Notes under the pieces: generated by a model
Seen by the model: only the letters and a program-made list of their open reading frames with translations
Told to the model about the DNA's origin: nothing
The model's database searches: none
From: Symbiodinium natans
Taxonomy: Eukaryota > Sar > Dinophyceae > Suessiales > Symbiodiniaceae
Length of the DNA: 64,000 nt
NCBI GenBank assembly: GCA_905221605.1
Contig: CAJNDS010001879.1
Span: 616,291 to 680,290, forward strand
Reading direction: 5' to 3'
Shown here: positions 11,309 to 25,100 of the stretch, piece by piece
Layout: every line of letters begins with the position of its first letter
How positions within the stretch are numbered: the first letter of the stretch is position 1
Position numbers and translations under genes: made by a program

Positions 11309-14300
11309 GGCCCTGAAGACGTTGGAGGCGTCAAGCCCTTGACGGCCCCGACGGATCCTGCCCAAGCACGCCCGACCCGAGGACTTGCAGACCGCCGTCA
11401 CGCAGCTGCAGAAGCGCCTCGCGCTCCTGGACCGGGCGTACAAACCCTGACCCCCCCCCCCAATGCTCACAGAACAAAGCCTCAATGCCGGAAAGCGCTT
11501 CGAGCCTCGAAAACTCTTCAGGTTTCGTTCCAGAACATGCAAACCGCATCCCAGCAGAGGATGCTCCGAAGCTGGAGGCCATCACAAAGGGTGTGGACAA
11601 GGCGCGGGCAGAGTTCGGACGCGAAAGGATTTGAGCTCTCGGGGGATGCTTGGAGTAGTTTGGCTTGGAGGTTTCGGCTGAGGTACTTGCGATGGACCTC
11701 GGGCAGCCAAGGAATCTTGTGTTCTTGCCAGTTTGGTACCCTGATGCCCATGCTTTGAAGATCTGAGCCAGTTTGGGTCGGACGGTACATTGCCTAGACC
11801 GAGCCATTGTTGTAGATCCTGTAGTTCGGGGAGGCTCGAGAAGGTAGTGATGAGAGTATCCTGATGGCCGAGGTGGCGAGGGAAGTGGAGCAAGTCCTGG
11901 CCAAGAAGGCAGCAGCTGCAACAATACCTTCACCTTCTACCATCTTCTACCCGTAAAGCCTCAACCCATGAATCGTGGCCCTGAGGGCCCCATCACTAAA
12001 GGCTTCCAAAGGGCTCAGGGAACCCACCCCGAAGATCCGAGCAGGCGCAGCTTGAGGGGACGGTGGACAGGGACCTTGACCACAAGGCCCTTTCTGAAGC
12101 CACCCGAATCGCGTTGGGAGAACAATCTGAGCTCCCTGTGTTGCAAAACGGCTCTACAACCACAGGGCTCTACAAGAGGTCAGCCAGCTGTACGACTTCT
12201 GCCATAGATGGAGTGCCACTGCTCGGAGCTGAGATCTGTTTTTTGGGTGAGTTAAAGTCCCGCAGCATCCAGATGTTGGAGGTTAGCTCCTCGATATACG
12301 CGCTATCGTCGTGTTCACAACCCTTGGGAAAGACTAAGGCTTTGTTCCGACGTCAAAGGGAATTCTTTTGCTTGGGGATCTTGAGCCCTGCGTGCACTCT
12401 GAGCCAAAGGTGCGAACTCACAATCGAAAGCCCAAAGCATTTGTGCGAGGCTTCAAGTTATGAAGCCAAATCCAGGCTGCCTCGCTGCCCCAGATCGTTG
12501 CCCGCTTGCAGTCCCTGCAGGCATGTGCGAGGATGAGCTTTTGTTTGTGTGTCCGCGGTTGAAATTTCTTTTTGTCACTACATAACTTACATAACCCTAA
12601 ACCTGAAACCCTAAACGTAGCCCTTTGAGCTTAAGGTAAACGGTCGGGGTTTTTCTGGCCTCTGGCCAGAGGGCCTGTTCGTCCGTTTTAGGCCGACGGC
12701 GAATATTGCATTCTCGGTGTGATGCCTCGTTGTTAGTCCTTTGTTTAGGGGGCACCACCGTGCTGTTCACGCGCGCCGCGCACATGCCGACCACGTCGGT
12801 ATTTTCGGTGTTTGGTGGACATTTCAACTGAAAATGTCGCGCCTGTCGTGTTTTTCGAGGGGTGGTGGCGGCGCGGGCGTGGAGGCATCGAATGCATCGG
12901 TATTTACGGTGTTTCCGGGACTTTGCAGTCGAAAACGTCGCGCCTGCCGTTGTTTTACCAGAGCATGCATGTCCGCCCGATGATAACGTCCATGTCACCA
13001 GCGCATGCATGTCCGCGCCATGATAACGTCCGTGTTACCAGAGCATGCATGTCCGCGCGATGATAACGTCCGTGTTACCAAAGCATGCATGTCCGCACGA
13101 TGATAACGTCCGTGTTACCAGAGCATGCATGTCCGCACGAAAGATGATCGACAGTGCTGTCTTGGCCACACAACGTCTTCGACGGAATCCTGGCTAGGCT
13201 CTGTACAGAAAGGACCGTGTGCATGAGCTAGGCCATGGGCCACAAGACTTTTTCAGCCCTGCAAAGGACAAGGACTGGCTCAAACTGTGAGTACGTAGCA
13301 TGCAAAGAATGTGCGCAGCAGCTTGCGCCGCAAACAGCTGTACTTAACCGCCTGCATGTCTCCGAAACCCAAGCCGCAGCGTGTTTCTAGCCAACAATCT
13401 GATGGTTTCCGTGCATCGACCGTCCTGAATTATCAAAGTCACAAGGCCTCAAAGTACTGCGCCTGCCACGTAGAACTGATGTCTCTCCTGCTTCATGCTT
13501 GCTTCGGCGCGCGTGAACAGCAAGGTGGAGCGCGTTGTTTAGTGTTGTTTGTCCATCCCTTATGAATTCAGTGACATCGTCAAGGGATGCCTCGAATACG
13601 CCTCAAATTCCCAGAATTACTGCTGCCAACAGCTTCCATGAGGGTCGCTGTATCCATGGCAGCTCCCACATCTTCGTTAAGATGCAGTAAAGCAACAATC
13701 GATCCTCGACTCTCGAAGGGCTCAATGGCCAAGGCAGATGATGCCACTGACGGTTTCGGGATTAGGTGGGTCTAGGCCGTGGACAGCCCAAAGGCAAAGG
13801 ACTTGAATCCCCCCCCAAAAGGCCACTGCACGTGGCCACTTGACAAACCTCTGCAGCCCTAGACCTGTAGAATCATCTAGAAGATCTAGGAGATCCGGTA
13901 TATCAACCGCCAGAGAGGCACTTCACCTGCAGAGCGCTTCTTTCGCATCGCGCTTGGCGGCGCTCGAGAAGCAGCAGGCAGTGAAGGGTACACTCCTTAA
14001 AGAGCCACGGGGGGCTTCAGACGAAGAAGGGTTTGCAAGTCCCTTAGAGCTCAAGACTAGTGAGTTGAGCCTGGTGTTGGAATCGGCGTGGGGTTGTTGG
14101 ATGTTGACCCAGCTATCTCTTTTCTCAGAGAATTCTGCAGAGCGCCTGGGGTCCCCACTCCCAGCGAATCCCGCAACCAATTCCGCAGCTAACAGCTTTG
14201 GTGTGACCAGCAACGCGCTGTCGCCCTGTGGAGCGCCAGCCCCCCCAGAGAATGCTGCTCCCCGGAATGCCAAAAAGTTAGTTCGTGGGGATGCTCGACG

Positions 14301-15264
14301 TAAGCCATAAGCAATACGTGTTGTGATTGTGTTGCCTTGAACAGACGGAAGGCAGATAACAACACAAGACATAAATTGGAGAACCTGCGTCGCGAGTGGC
14401 GTCACAGCTCCAGCACTGCTTCTTGCGGATTCGGGGTCCGCACTCGCGCATGCGCCACCAGGAGGAGCTTTCCAAGCTGCTCGAGACGACGACCGAAGCG
14501 GTACAGGCAGCATGCCGGCTGGGGATTTGCGCGCAGGGTTCGAATTGTGTTTTGCAGTTGAGCATTTAGAGATCTGGAAGTGTTGAATTATACATGTATA
14601 TCTATAGCTAAGTAAATCCATAAATACATAGCAGAAAAGCAAAAATCATAATAAACAAATGCATAAATACATAAATAAATGAATATATATATATATATGT
14701 ATACAAATACACACATAATATCAAGTAGCAGCAGCGATTGTACTAGTAGCACGGGATTCGTGGCTCACTTCCAAAGCTTGGATGCCCGAGCCCCAACTCA
14801 GATTTGCTTGCAACTCATCTGCCTTGGGCCGGCAGGATCTGAACACCGGGCTCAAGGAGAACATGTCGATTGCCCTTCGACCTGACTTGAGTGGGGGAAA
14901 TGAGGATGCCAGAGAAAGACCTTTTAAGAAGCCAGGAACTTCTGCATGAACGGGTAAACATGCACGCGAACAGTGCGAGAAGCAGTGGATTGATGACGTT
15001 GAGCGTCCCAGTCGAGGCTTTTGAGCTCAAACTTTTCAGCGAGATTCATACCCGCAGCACCCCCCCCCCCCCAGCCCCAAACAACGTAGAGACGTGTGCC
15101 AGCAAGATGCTTTAACCCCGATACAACCCCCGAATTTCACGATACAGACCAGGGAGTTTTGAAGCCTTTGCCAGCAGGCCTGAACCGACACGCATAGCCG
15201 GCATAGCCCCAAGCCAGCAGAGGTCCGTGACAACATGAAGAGCCTCGAGGAGAAGATCAAGCAG
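11309..15264 (+). CDS. multi-exon coiled-coil protein (incomplete)
   Basis: Ten short exons join in phase and encode an almost unbroken run of heptad-rich helix: 11309-11327, 11382-11435 (DLQTAVTQLQKRLALLDR), 11560-11627, 11857-11908 (MAEVAREVEQVLAKK), 12051-12086, 12494-12520 (IVARLQSLQ), 13933-13977 (SFASRLAALEKQQ), 14408-14506 (EELSKLLETTTEAVQ), 14915-14953 (KDLLRSQELLHER) and 15223-15264 (RDNMKSLEEKIKQ). Acceptors are AG. Donors are GC, except GA after the third and GT after the last two. Most joins are phase 0. Both ends of the gene are missing from this model. Such rods usually act as structural or scaffold proteins of cytoskeleton or flagellum, but no particular family was recognised. 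It could continue the exon blocks at 7.4-8.5 kb. Confidence 0.62.
12960..13138. repeat. 40-bp tandem repeat, about 4.5 copies
   Basis: The string GCATGCATGTCCG recurs at 12963, 13003, 13043, 13083 and 13123, exactly 40 bases apart, with TGATAACGTCCGTGTTACCA between. GCATGCAT is self-complementary. The array lies in the 1.4-kb intron between exons 12494-12520 and 13933-13977 of the coiled-coil gene. Confidence 0.92.
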
Positions 15265-16121
15265 GTGCCGACAGCGGGGCTTGGGATAAAGTCGCAACGT
15301 GAACGCAGCTGAAGCCCATCACATGAAACCGACATAAACCGACATTTTTCTCCCGCAAGGCTGTGAACGGCTAGCTTGTGCTGGGAGAGCAAAGTCTCAC
15401 CGCAGTGGGTTCTGTTTGAGGACCCTGAATCAGGGACCTTGAGCCGACGACCATCTTGCTTTATGAAGCATCGTCAAAACCCTGCAGTGCATGCGAGAGA
15501 CCCAGGGGCATATGTCGGTAGCAGCTGACAAGGCGTGTTACTGCAAAACAGAAGACTTCATCTCGCAACTGCACCAAGGTGTACTTCGATCCCTTTCTGT
15601 ATTCTGATTGCAGCAGCACGTGATGGGAAGCTTTTGCACAAGCACCAATCCTCATGACACCATGGGCACAGTTCTGGACACGTCCTCCGCTCTCGGCCCA
15701 AGCCAGTTCATTGTCCCACCTAAAGGGGGGCGCTGAGACAGGCGGGGCTGCTTGGTGCTAGGTCCTTCGTCAGCAGCGACCTAAATTCGTCTCGGAACAC
15801 TGCGAGTACAGTTCAACTGGCAACAGAGTTTTTGTGGCAGGGAGTAGTCAAGGAGTGCAGCGGTTCAAGCATTTGGTCCTGGAAAGTCCTGGATCCTCCG
15901 AAGCTAAGCCATTTGGCCTTGAGGCCCCGAATCCATCCCTTCAAGCGGCCCGCACATTCATTGCTGCTGACGGCTTTGAGTCGGGCCTTTGCAGGTTTCC
16001 TCAGCCTTATAAACTGTAGAAGGCTTGTGTCGGATGGACTCAACTTCACTGCGGTCTCTTTAGGGGCAACAACAAAGCAAAACCCCACCAATCCCTGAAA
16101 ACCCTCTGCCAGGGCCAAGCC
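15265..16121. other. spacer between the coiled-coil gene and RAB5B
   Basis: Must contain the 3' end of the coiled-coil gene (if it ends here) and the 5' leader of RAB5B. No further exon could be tied in. 15060-15073 is a C run. Confidence 0.3.
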
Positions 16122-19100
16122 ATGGGCTGTGCCGGCGCGAAGCCGGGCAGTCAAGGCGGGGGGGGACTGCTCTCTTTTTGTATATTTCCTTTCAAGACGA
16201 AACCCGTTTGCCGCATTTCCCCCCCCCCCCCAGCCCCCAAAGCCGGGGCCGAGGGTGCAGAGAGTGAAGAAGCTTCAGAAGCCGCCGCATCCCCAAACCC
16301 CAACGTCGGGGCGTGAAACCGTGGCCTGCAGGGCCAGGGGGAGGCCATTTAAGCCTACGAAACATGAGAACATACTGTTTTCCTGATCTTTGGGTAGTGA
16401 ATTGGGCACGGAGCATGTTGGCCAGCGAGGTTGCTTGCAGTTTGGTTTGAGAGAGAAGCCAAGCTCAATCTTCTTAGGAATCACACCGAAGTGCACAGCA
16501 CGCAGAGCAACCTCAGAACCACTTCTGAAAAACTGATGGGCCCAGACCTCGTCTTAACAAAAACAAACCAGCACCCTCTTCAAGCCAGCTCGCTGCAGGA
16601 CAGGTTGGGCTGAATGTGCAGGACGCGCAGTCCGGGGCCGTGCGGAGCACCATTGAGGCTCACTTCGCAGAGAGAGGTTGGCAGGTGTGAAGGAGAAGTC
16701 AGGGGCCTGCTTCAAAGCCTTCCAGGGCAGGATTCCAAACAGAATTGGAGCGTGTTTGTGGGTGTCCTGCTGTGTCCTGCTGTGCCTGCACCTCTTGTAG
16801 AGCCCGGAGAGACCCACGAGCCCAACTCTACCCGGCAGGCCAAGATCGTCTTGTTGGGCGATTCGGGTGTGGCACGCTGCGGCAAGTTGAACCACAAGGA
16901 TGTAGAATCCTAGGAGTCGCTAGTCGCTAAGAGTTGGGAGTTTCTGGTCTCATGCTGCAGGTTGCTGGATTTTGAGTATTGAGAGTGGTGACGTGCATGA
17001 CCAGAATTACACTACTGGTAGCATGTGGTACTTTGGCCTTCGAAGCTCATGATGTCGGTGAGTGACCTGCTGTCAAAATGCTTGATGCAGGGCTTGACAG
17101 GTTTTGTGATGCCCTGCACATACTGCACATAAGATTTTCTCAACCCGAAGAGACAAGTGGCTACACGGACCTTTGCCCATTTGTTGCATTGGCCGCTAGA
17201 TTTAGCTGTTGCCCTTATAAGAAAGATTAGGCCATTAGGCCCAGTTCACGCAAATCAGAGACCGGCGCCCATGCCAGGGCAAATCTTCCCTCGCGCTCCG
17301 CTTCTGTCAGGGCCGCTTCAACCCCTACCACGAGGTTTAGGGTTCAGGGTTTGCGGGTTTGGGGCTAGGGGGGGGGGGGAAATCTTGGAGGTTTCTCGAG
17401 CTTAGGCCTTCAGGTTTTTAGGGCTCCGGGGTAATTCAGGGTAATCTTGTTCCAAGTGTTTGAAGGGTTGGAGAGGCTTCTGGGAGCCACGGGGCTTAAA
17501 GTTTTATTATGAGGGGCTTCCGTTGGGTCCTGCTGCGGGGGTGAGGTTCTCTGCAGGTTTCAGGCTTTGGCTGGCCATGTACCACGAAACTAGCTGAGCA
17601 GAACTGTCCGAGCCCCCTGCCACTTCACATCCCTTCACATGCCGCACATGCTCCCCATTCCCCCCAAAATCTAAACCCTAAACTAGGGGGTACTAGAACC
17701 CCTAGCAAGGATTGTTAGTATAAGTGGGAACATCCCCAACCCTAAACCGTTAAACCCTGAGCCCAGTCTGGAGGTCACGATCGGGGCCGCCTTCTTGCAG
17801 CAGATCGTCCGGCTGAGCCGGAACCCTGGTGTACCGTCGGACACAGAAAGCCGTGCAGCCATGCCGCTGCGTTACACTTCGCGCTGAGTGCTGACCGCTC
17901 TCGGAGGCTTCTTGCTAGAATTGTTCTGTTGTTGGGTTGATGGCCGGGCCCTTCCGACATGATCTGAAACAAGACACGAAGCCCTTTCTCAGGAGACGGA
18001 AGCCAGCTCAAACTCCACGTTTGGGACACTGGGGGACAGGACCCAGACTCCGGGGCACTGGGTGGGGCACTGGGGCGCTGGGAACCACTCCGGGGTTCGA
18101 GCCAGCTGAGGGTTTTAGAGAGGCAAATGCTCGGTGAACTCGGGGGTGAAATTCACGGAAGTCTATGGTACTCGCTCAAGTACTTCCTGTAAGACTCCAA
18201 GCAGCGAGCACGTTCGATCCTTGCTTCTGACCATACAATCCTTGCAAGAAATCCAACTAAGAATGTTTCTAGATCATCTCGGGCTGAAGTGTTCCCTGAA
18301 GCCGGCAGAGAGCGCGCTGTAGGCCCCGAAGAAATGTCAGGCTAGGATTCCAAAGAGGTGTAACCCAAACTTGAAACCCAGGCATTGCGAGGTTTCCCTT
18401 AAGGCGGCTTCTGGGCAGAACTTTGGGGGCTTTCCTTCCAAAGCAGCACGTCTGGCAATCTCCTGCAAAACCATGTGCTCCGTTCCTCTCTTCGCCTGTA
18501 GCCGAGTCTTCTCACGGCCCACCTTGCAGGAGAGATTCCGTGCCATGACCCACTTATACTACCGAGACGCGGCCGGTGCCGTGGCACGGCAGCATTGGAG
18601 TTCAGACTGGGGCTTGCCTCACGAAGCGCAGGGAGATGCCGCGCTGTGCCGCAGATTCTGGACCCTGAAAGCTCTAACCGACTCTAGCCCGGATTGTGAC
18701 TTACCAGCCTCACGTCTGGAGTCGCCGCAGCTGCTTTGAGCCTCGATAGCTGGGGACATGATGACATGTTCATGGCGCGGCCTGCAAATCCCTGAAAGCC
18801 TGAAAGCACATGAAAGCACCACACCGAAACATGCCCCTGCGATGCAAAGCCGCAAACGCTGAGCCGAGCAGTCATGGCATGGGTTTGCTCAGGCCTACGC
18901 AGCCCCTCCAGACATAGCAAAAACTAAGGCCCCAAGCCGCTACCCGACAGAGCTACGCAAAAAATAGATGCAGAATGCCCACAGTCAGCGCCATGATGCA
19001 GTCCGCGCAGCGGGCAGAGCGGGCGACGCAGGGGCCAGGCAGGCTTGTAGGACTAGGGTCGGTTCTGTGTCATTGCTTTTCGCAAAGACGATCATGGAAA

Positions 19101-22100
19101 AGTGCGCGCTGGGTGCAAGGCTGCGTTCGACAACGCGCCCGGTTCCATCCGGACGCTGCATGCAGTGGCCAGGAACTAGGCGCATCTGTATGGCACTGTA
19201 GCTCGCCGTGTGTGGTCGGCTGTGAAGCTGAGCGCGTTGATGCTTGGCCCTTCGTGCTTTGAGGGGTTTCGAGGCATGGAAGAGGATGACTCCATGGACT
19301 ACAGCGACGTCAACGACTATTGGTTCGACTGGGCACAACTCGAAAGAGCAGAGGCGGAAGTCTGTGCGTCTTTGTACCTCTTGGTCCTGCGTTGCCTGTC
19401 ACGAGGGCGTGCAAGTTCAGAAAAGGCTGCAGCCAGAGCAGGAATTGCTGTGAGTACCAGGAAGTGCCCCCATCATGTGTGTTTCATGTTGTCATGTTGT
19501 CTTTCGCTGCAGAGTCAGAATCAGTGTGTAGGAGAAGGAAACATCCAAGTTACACCCCTAGTTAGTGGCCCCCGTCATTGCTCTTAGGCACCTTGAAGGA
19601 CTGGAGCCCTCAGCTTCGGTGCCCAAACGGCCACCCCATCGGCCCACAAGAAGCAGACGCCACCTGTTTCCGCATCAAGCGCTTCTATACCCCCAGGCAC
19701 CAAACACCCCCAAAAGCAAAAACTCGCCCCAAAACCCCAAGACCCCCACAGCGCGAGGCCAAGGCGCGGTCGCGATCCGTGCCGGCTGGACGCAGGGAGG
19801 GGGTCAGGCCAGAGAGCGTTGTGGGTGCCCCCTTATGTAGTTGGAGCACGGCACGTACACGGCCGTGGGTTCAAGTCCATTTTTTGGGGCTTATCTGTGG
19901 TTTAAGGGGGGGGGGGAGGGGGGGAGGGGGGGGGATAAGAACGTCATTCATCTTGCGCCTATGCCCAAAACCCTGGCATTTACAGCGTTTTCATCCCTTT
20001 GTACAACATACTGCGCAAGGATGTGGAACAAGACACATTGTCGCCAGCGTCCATGCCTTTGGTGAACATGCCCAAAACACTGGCATTTACAGCGTTTTCA
20101 TCACTTTGTACAACATACTGCGCAAGGATGTAGAACAAGACACGCTGTCGCAAGCGTCCATGCTTTTGGCGACCATGCCCAAAGCACTGGTATTTACAGC
20201 GATTTGTGATTCTGAGTTTAGCGACCTGCTGAAAGAAAACCTTCAGGTTCTTGATCTTTTCGCACTCACACATGAGTCATGAAGCACATAAGTATGAATC
20301 TTGTGCGAATTCCCAAGTAGTTTTCGCGGGATTTTAAACACATTGGTTTGGGTTTCTTTACAGCTGAAGGACGAATAGATGGTAAAAACCAATACGCCGT
20401 GCACATCCCCTCGATCTGAGCATGTCTCTGAACAGCCACGGCCGTGTACGCGCCGTGGACCATGTAGTTGGAACGCGGCGCGTTCCCGCCCCTACGTTTT
20501 CCAGCACTTGCTCAGGCATTTCCTCTTTCCTTGCTGGTTTGGGGGGGGGGGTGGGGGGGGGAGTGGGGGGGGGGGTGGGGGGGGGGGGGGGATAAGAACG
20601 TCATTCGTGTTGCGTCCATGCACAAAACACTGGTATTTACCGCGTTTTCGCTTCTTTGTACAACACACTGTGCAAGAATGTGGAACAGGACACGTTGTCA
20701 CAAGCGTCCATGCCAGTTGCGACGATGCACAAAACACTGGTATTTACCGCGTTTTCGCTTCTTTGTACAACACACTGTGCAAGAATGTGGAACAGGACAC
20801 GTTGTCACAAGCGTCCATGCCAGTTGCGACGATGCACAGAACACTGGTATTTACCGCGTTTTCGCTTCTTTGTACAACACACTGTGCAAGGATCTGGAAC
20901 AGGACACGTTGTCACCAGCGTCCATGCCAGTTGCGACGATTCACAAAACACTGGTATTTACCGCGTTTTCGCTTCTTTGTACAACACACTGTGCAAGAAT
21001 GTGGCCCGGCACCTGAATCTGTGCTCCGGCACATGAGCTCCAGGTTTCGCAAGCAGGGGGAACGCTTGCAGCCACCGACAAACAAAAGCCACTGCCCTGA
21101 TGACTTCCGGACATGCCCCTCCGCAAGCCTCCCTGCCATCATAATCCTGTTGCTGCCATCGAACTCCTATCTTACAAAACTTCCCAGTAGTGTGAGAGGG
21201 CCCTCCTCCAAATCACCAAAATGACTCTACTTCATGAATAACCCACGCCTGCCAGTGTTTCCTGAACCCCCCTTCCCCAGAACATGCTTCCTGTTGTAGG
21301 GGCGTGAACACGCCGCGCACCATGTAGTTTGCTTCTGCTGGGGGGCCGCGCATTGAGAGGGACTGCACAAGTGTCAGCCCTTCTCTCGAACTCTATCCCT
21401 TCCACCCAAAACATCTCACAAAGGTGCTGTCCTGCCCTAGACACGAAGACTAAGTCCCCTCGGGGCCCCAGCTTTGAGCGCAGGCCGATGGCCGGGCCAG
21501 CTTGTAGCGAGCTGGCCGAAGCTGTGCCGGCCCAGGGCGGTGGCCTCCTCAGGGTAGATGCAGGTCGTAGATTCGCAGATGTAGTAGTACCCGCTCACCA
21601 CGCGCTGCCCTTTCGAGAGGTCCCGAGGTCCTGTTGGAGTGGTTGTTTTTGCAGGATTCGCGCGTCCGGTAACCGCAGCCAACAACCCCATCACAGGGCA
21701 GCATCCAGCATCCACAAGATCTGAACCCGGAAGCTAGGGCCCGAAACTCGGCCAGCTCGAGAGCCTAAACCCCCTACTGAAGCAAACCCTCTCACATCAT
21801 CTTCAACGGAACATGAGCAGGGTGGGTGGTTTGGGGTTATCGAATTGTGAGGGCCGGTCCGGCTCGGCCACGCACTCTTTAGCCTTCGGCCTAAGCTGCT
21901 GACGTGCGGAAAGGTCACCGTTAGCTTGACCCGTCACAGCCGCGGTTTCATTGGAGAGGGGGGTGGCGAGGATGAGGAAGACCTCTCATGCCTTCTTTTC
22001 CACGATGGGGGACTCTAGGGCACTGCAAACCCTTAGCACCCTTGATCCTTAATGCTGATCCCCATTCCACCCCAAAATGCGTGGCCTGTTGATCCCTTGG

Positions 22101-25100
22101 CATGAGGCGAGCGCTCGCACGCAGTGCAGCAGGCACTTGGCAGCTGCGGGTAGGTCTTGAACAATGTCCACAGGTTGATGGAATATTCAATGTTGGTCTA
22201 GGATCTCTAAGAGCTTGTGCAGATTTCAAGGCTCTGGAGCTCCATGATTATCGGGGTCTTTCGGGCTTGTAACAGGCCCCAACTCCCGCCCGTGCCCGGG
22301 GCTCCCGCGCGCGGGCCCCGGCGCCGCGACGGTCCGGGGGCGGCTGCGCAAGACGAGGCGACGAAGCGAGCCGAAAGAGCAGACCTGGGGGGTGGGGCTT
22401 ACAGTAAGTGCAGGGACTGGCGTGCTTCTGGAGCTGTTGGATATAGGTTTCCAGCTTCTTGCCTCAAAGTCCTCTTGCTTTGAAGTGCTGGACAATTGTA
22501 GCGAAGGCACTCGCCCAGCGACAACGTTGCCGGCCCCTGGGCAGATCATTTGGATGGTCTCGGCGCTTCATTAGGTTCAGGTGGCTGGATTCCTCATGAC
22601 TTGAAGGCCTCGGGCTCTTGCAAGTTCATGAAAGGCTCAGACTCAGAAGAATTTGCGCTTCAGTCATTGCTTAAAGTTCAGTATAGAAGCCAGCCGCAGA
22701 GTAACCGGAGCTGGGAGTGCCCGCCCTCGGAAGAGCCGGCAGAGTATGCCGCAGAGAGCTCGTGGAGTCCCGCAGACAATCCCAAGAGTGTCCAACCCTA
22801 TCCGGGGGCGGGGGTGGCATTCGTTGAGAGGTTGCTCAAAGTACACAGCCCTTCAAGAGAAGCTAAGCCGGGCCAAACTATTGCTCTGGGCTGCTCTCTT
22901 CGGCCGTTGCGGATTGCACTTCTTGAGGCGCGACCTCCTGCACCTCAGGGTGCTCAGAATGCTCTCATCTGCGCTGAGGTCTGTGAGGGAAGCGTCTCGG
23001 AGGCGGACAGCAGCGAGAGCGACGGTGTGCAGGCAATTGCGGGGTCCGCGTGGTTCAAGGGTAGGACCGAGTTCAAGCCCGCAAGCCCCCAACAGTGTGA
23101 GCCCCTGAGACTGCCGACTTCCGAGCCTGGCTGGGGCAGCGCCCGAGCATGCACCGCCTCAGTGTTCCGGACAGGCGCGCGGCACCTTGGGGCCCACCAT
23201 AGTCGCATAGCAGCATAACCATGGCCTCCTCCTACCCTGCAGGAGCCACGAGCAGCATATGACCAGGGAACAGAGGCCCTTGCCTCAGCACTTTTCTTGC
23301 CTTCCTTCAGTTTCTCATCACGATTGCATTCCCTGTGACCCCCGAACTCCTGGCACATCAAGTGCCCTCCAAAACCACAGAACCGAGATTTAAGGAAGGC
23401 GAAACGGCCCGAAACCTCACCACCTTGCTGGAGGTCGCTCGACACCGGTCGGGCCTGGGACTTCCCACTTGCAAAGAGCGTAGCTCGGCTTACAAGATGG
23501 AGACTGCAAGGACGTCAGTCACGCCTTTTCTTCGCGCAAGCGCCAACGCCAAGCCACCGGAGCTGAATGTTCGATCTGACATCCCGACTGCAAGCAGCAA
23601 ACCTGCACAACCCAAGCCCAGCCCCCAAAGCAAAGCTGGGGATCTCAAGGAAAAGCGAGAGCTGCTGCTGCAGCACATTGCCGCTGGAGAGCGGCTGCTC
23701 GGATGATTATGCAGTCCTTCAATAGGCTGAATTTGGGGGTTTATGGGGTACCTTATTGGGGTCCTTACTAGAAGAGGATCCTGCTATGGGGGTGTATATT
23801 AGGGGTCCCTTTTCTCTCTGGAGCTTTAAAGCTCTGAGTCCAAACCTCGAGGTCCCTAAAGACCCCAAGCATTCTCGGCCTTCTTCCACCTCGAGTGGCA
23901 AGGGGTGTGCAGGGGGCGGTTTGGGGATTTGTATATTGCCTTTGCGTACATTGACAAGTTTGAACTTTGCTTGGCAGGACAAGACCTCGGGGGTAGTGGT
24001 TTCGGTTCTTTCATGAGCTTTATGAGGATTTTGATGTCCCGTGCGCCTGTTCCGGGCAGTCTCTGGGGCGTTTCGGTATGGAATTTGCGTTGGCAGGCAG
24101 TACGCATGCACCCTTGTAGATACATATAGAAAGGTTTTACAAGGGTTCTTCTCGGGAGTTGTTGAGTGTTTCTTAGACTGTCTTATTGAGGGTTTGTAAA
24201 AGGGTTCTTTCGAGTTAAAGGGTGCCCACAGCAACAGGGGCGAGAGTGTGGGAGGATGGGGGATTTGCCGGCAAATCGCGGCTTGGTGCTTTCAGGGCGA
24301 GGAGGTGTTCTGGGGGACAGGGGAAACATTGAAGAGACCCGCAAACATCCAACAGCACAGACTCACCCGCAGAGAGCCCCTCCATGTCTCGTCATGAAAC
24401 GCAAGTCTTTGTTGTTGGGGAGGGCGTTTTGTTAGCGAGCATGTGAACCTGGCAATCTGAGGATGGCGGAAGATCACGCTGCCGAGGCCTTTGCTCCCAT
24501 CTCTTCGTACTCGCCTCCCCAGAGGGCCCCAAAAACCCCCGAGGCTCGAGGATCTCTGCGTGCCCCCAATGTTCCCTGCCAAAGTAGCCTGTGCAGCATC
24601 AACGCGTGAAACTTGCTCACACCTAAGCCTTGAACCACGGTGCTGGAAGTCTCCAAGCTGTGCTCAGAGGATGCATCCACACAGCGCGGGATGTGAACAG
24701 GGCCTTGCAAGCTTGTGCTGCAAGGCGACGCGGGAGGCGGAGATGGCTCGGGCGGAGCAGCCGCTTGTTCTTTGAGAGGTCGCAGATATTTCCTATGGTG
24801 AGGATAGAAACTGGGAAGACTCGAGATCGACCGCGACGCCATTGTCACAGGCTTTGAGACATTGCGAACAGAAGCAAAGCAAGATCCTGCATCCAAACAC
24901 CGCAGTCTGCTCCGGTTCGTGCCCTAAACCCAAAACAAAGGCATCGGCAGCGGCAGTCCTTGGAATCGTACAAGACGGCTCGTTCGAGGTGGTGGCGTCA
25001 GTGTCGTGTGCCGGTCTGGAAGGGGTTCCGCATCTTTGAGGTTGCGTGGCTTAGGGCTCGTAAGGATACTGAGTCTGAGGGTTTTGGGCTTTTCTGTGTT

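Noticed and set aside
12960-13138. CRISPR-like array
   Set aside because: Head-to-tail 40-bp units without unique spacers, in a eukaryotic intron.
16614-16913. 100-codon frame with a degenerate P-loop (GDSGVARCGK) as a complete GTPase
   Set aside because: The true P-loop is restored by splicing at the GC donor after GDSGV to the exon starting GKSS at 17278.
19578-21224. Repeat-protein-like frames of 234 and 281 codons
   Set aside because: Units are 107 bp, so the frame rotates each unit; this is a satellite within the RAB5B intron.
23335-23706. 123-codon frame with a coding-like Lys/Glu-rich end
   Set aside because: Lies inside the 7.9-kb RAB5B intron, no acceptor or partner exon could be tied to it. 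It may be a nested gene, but support is too thin.
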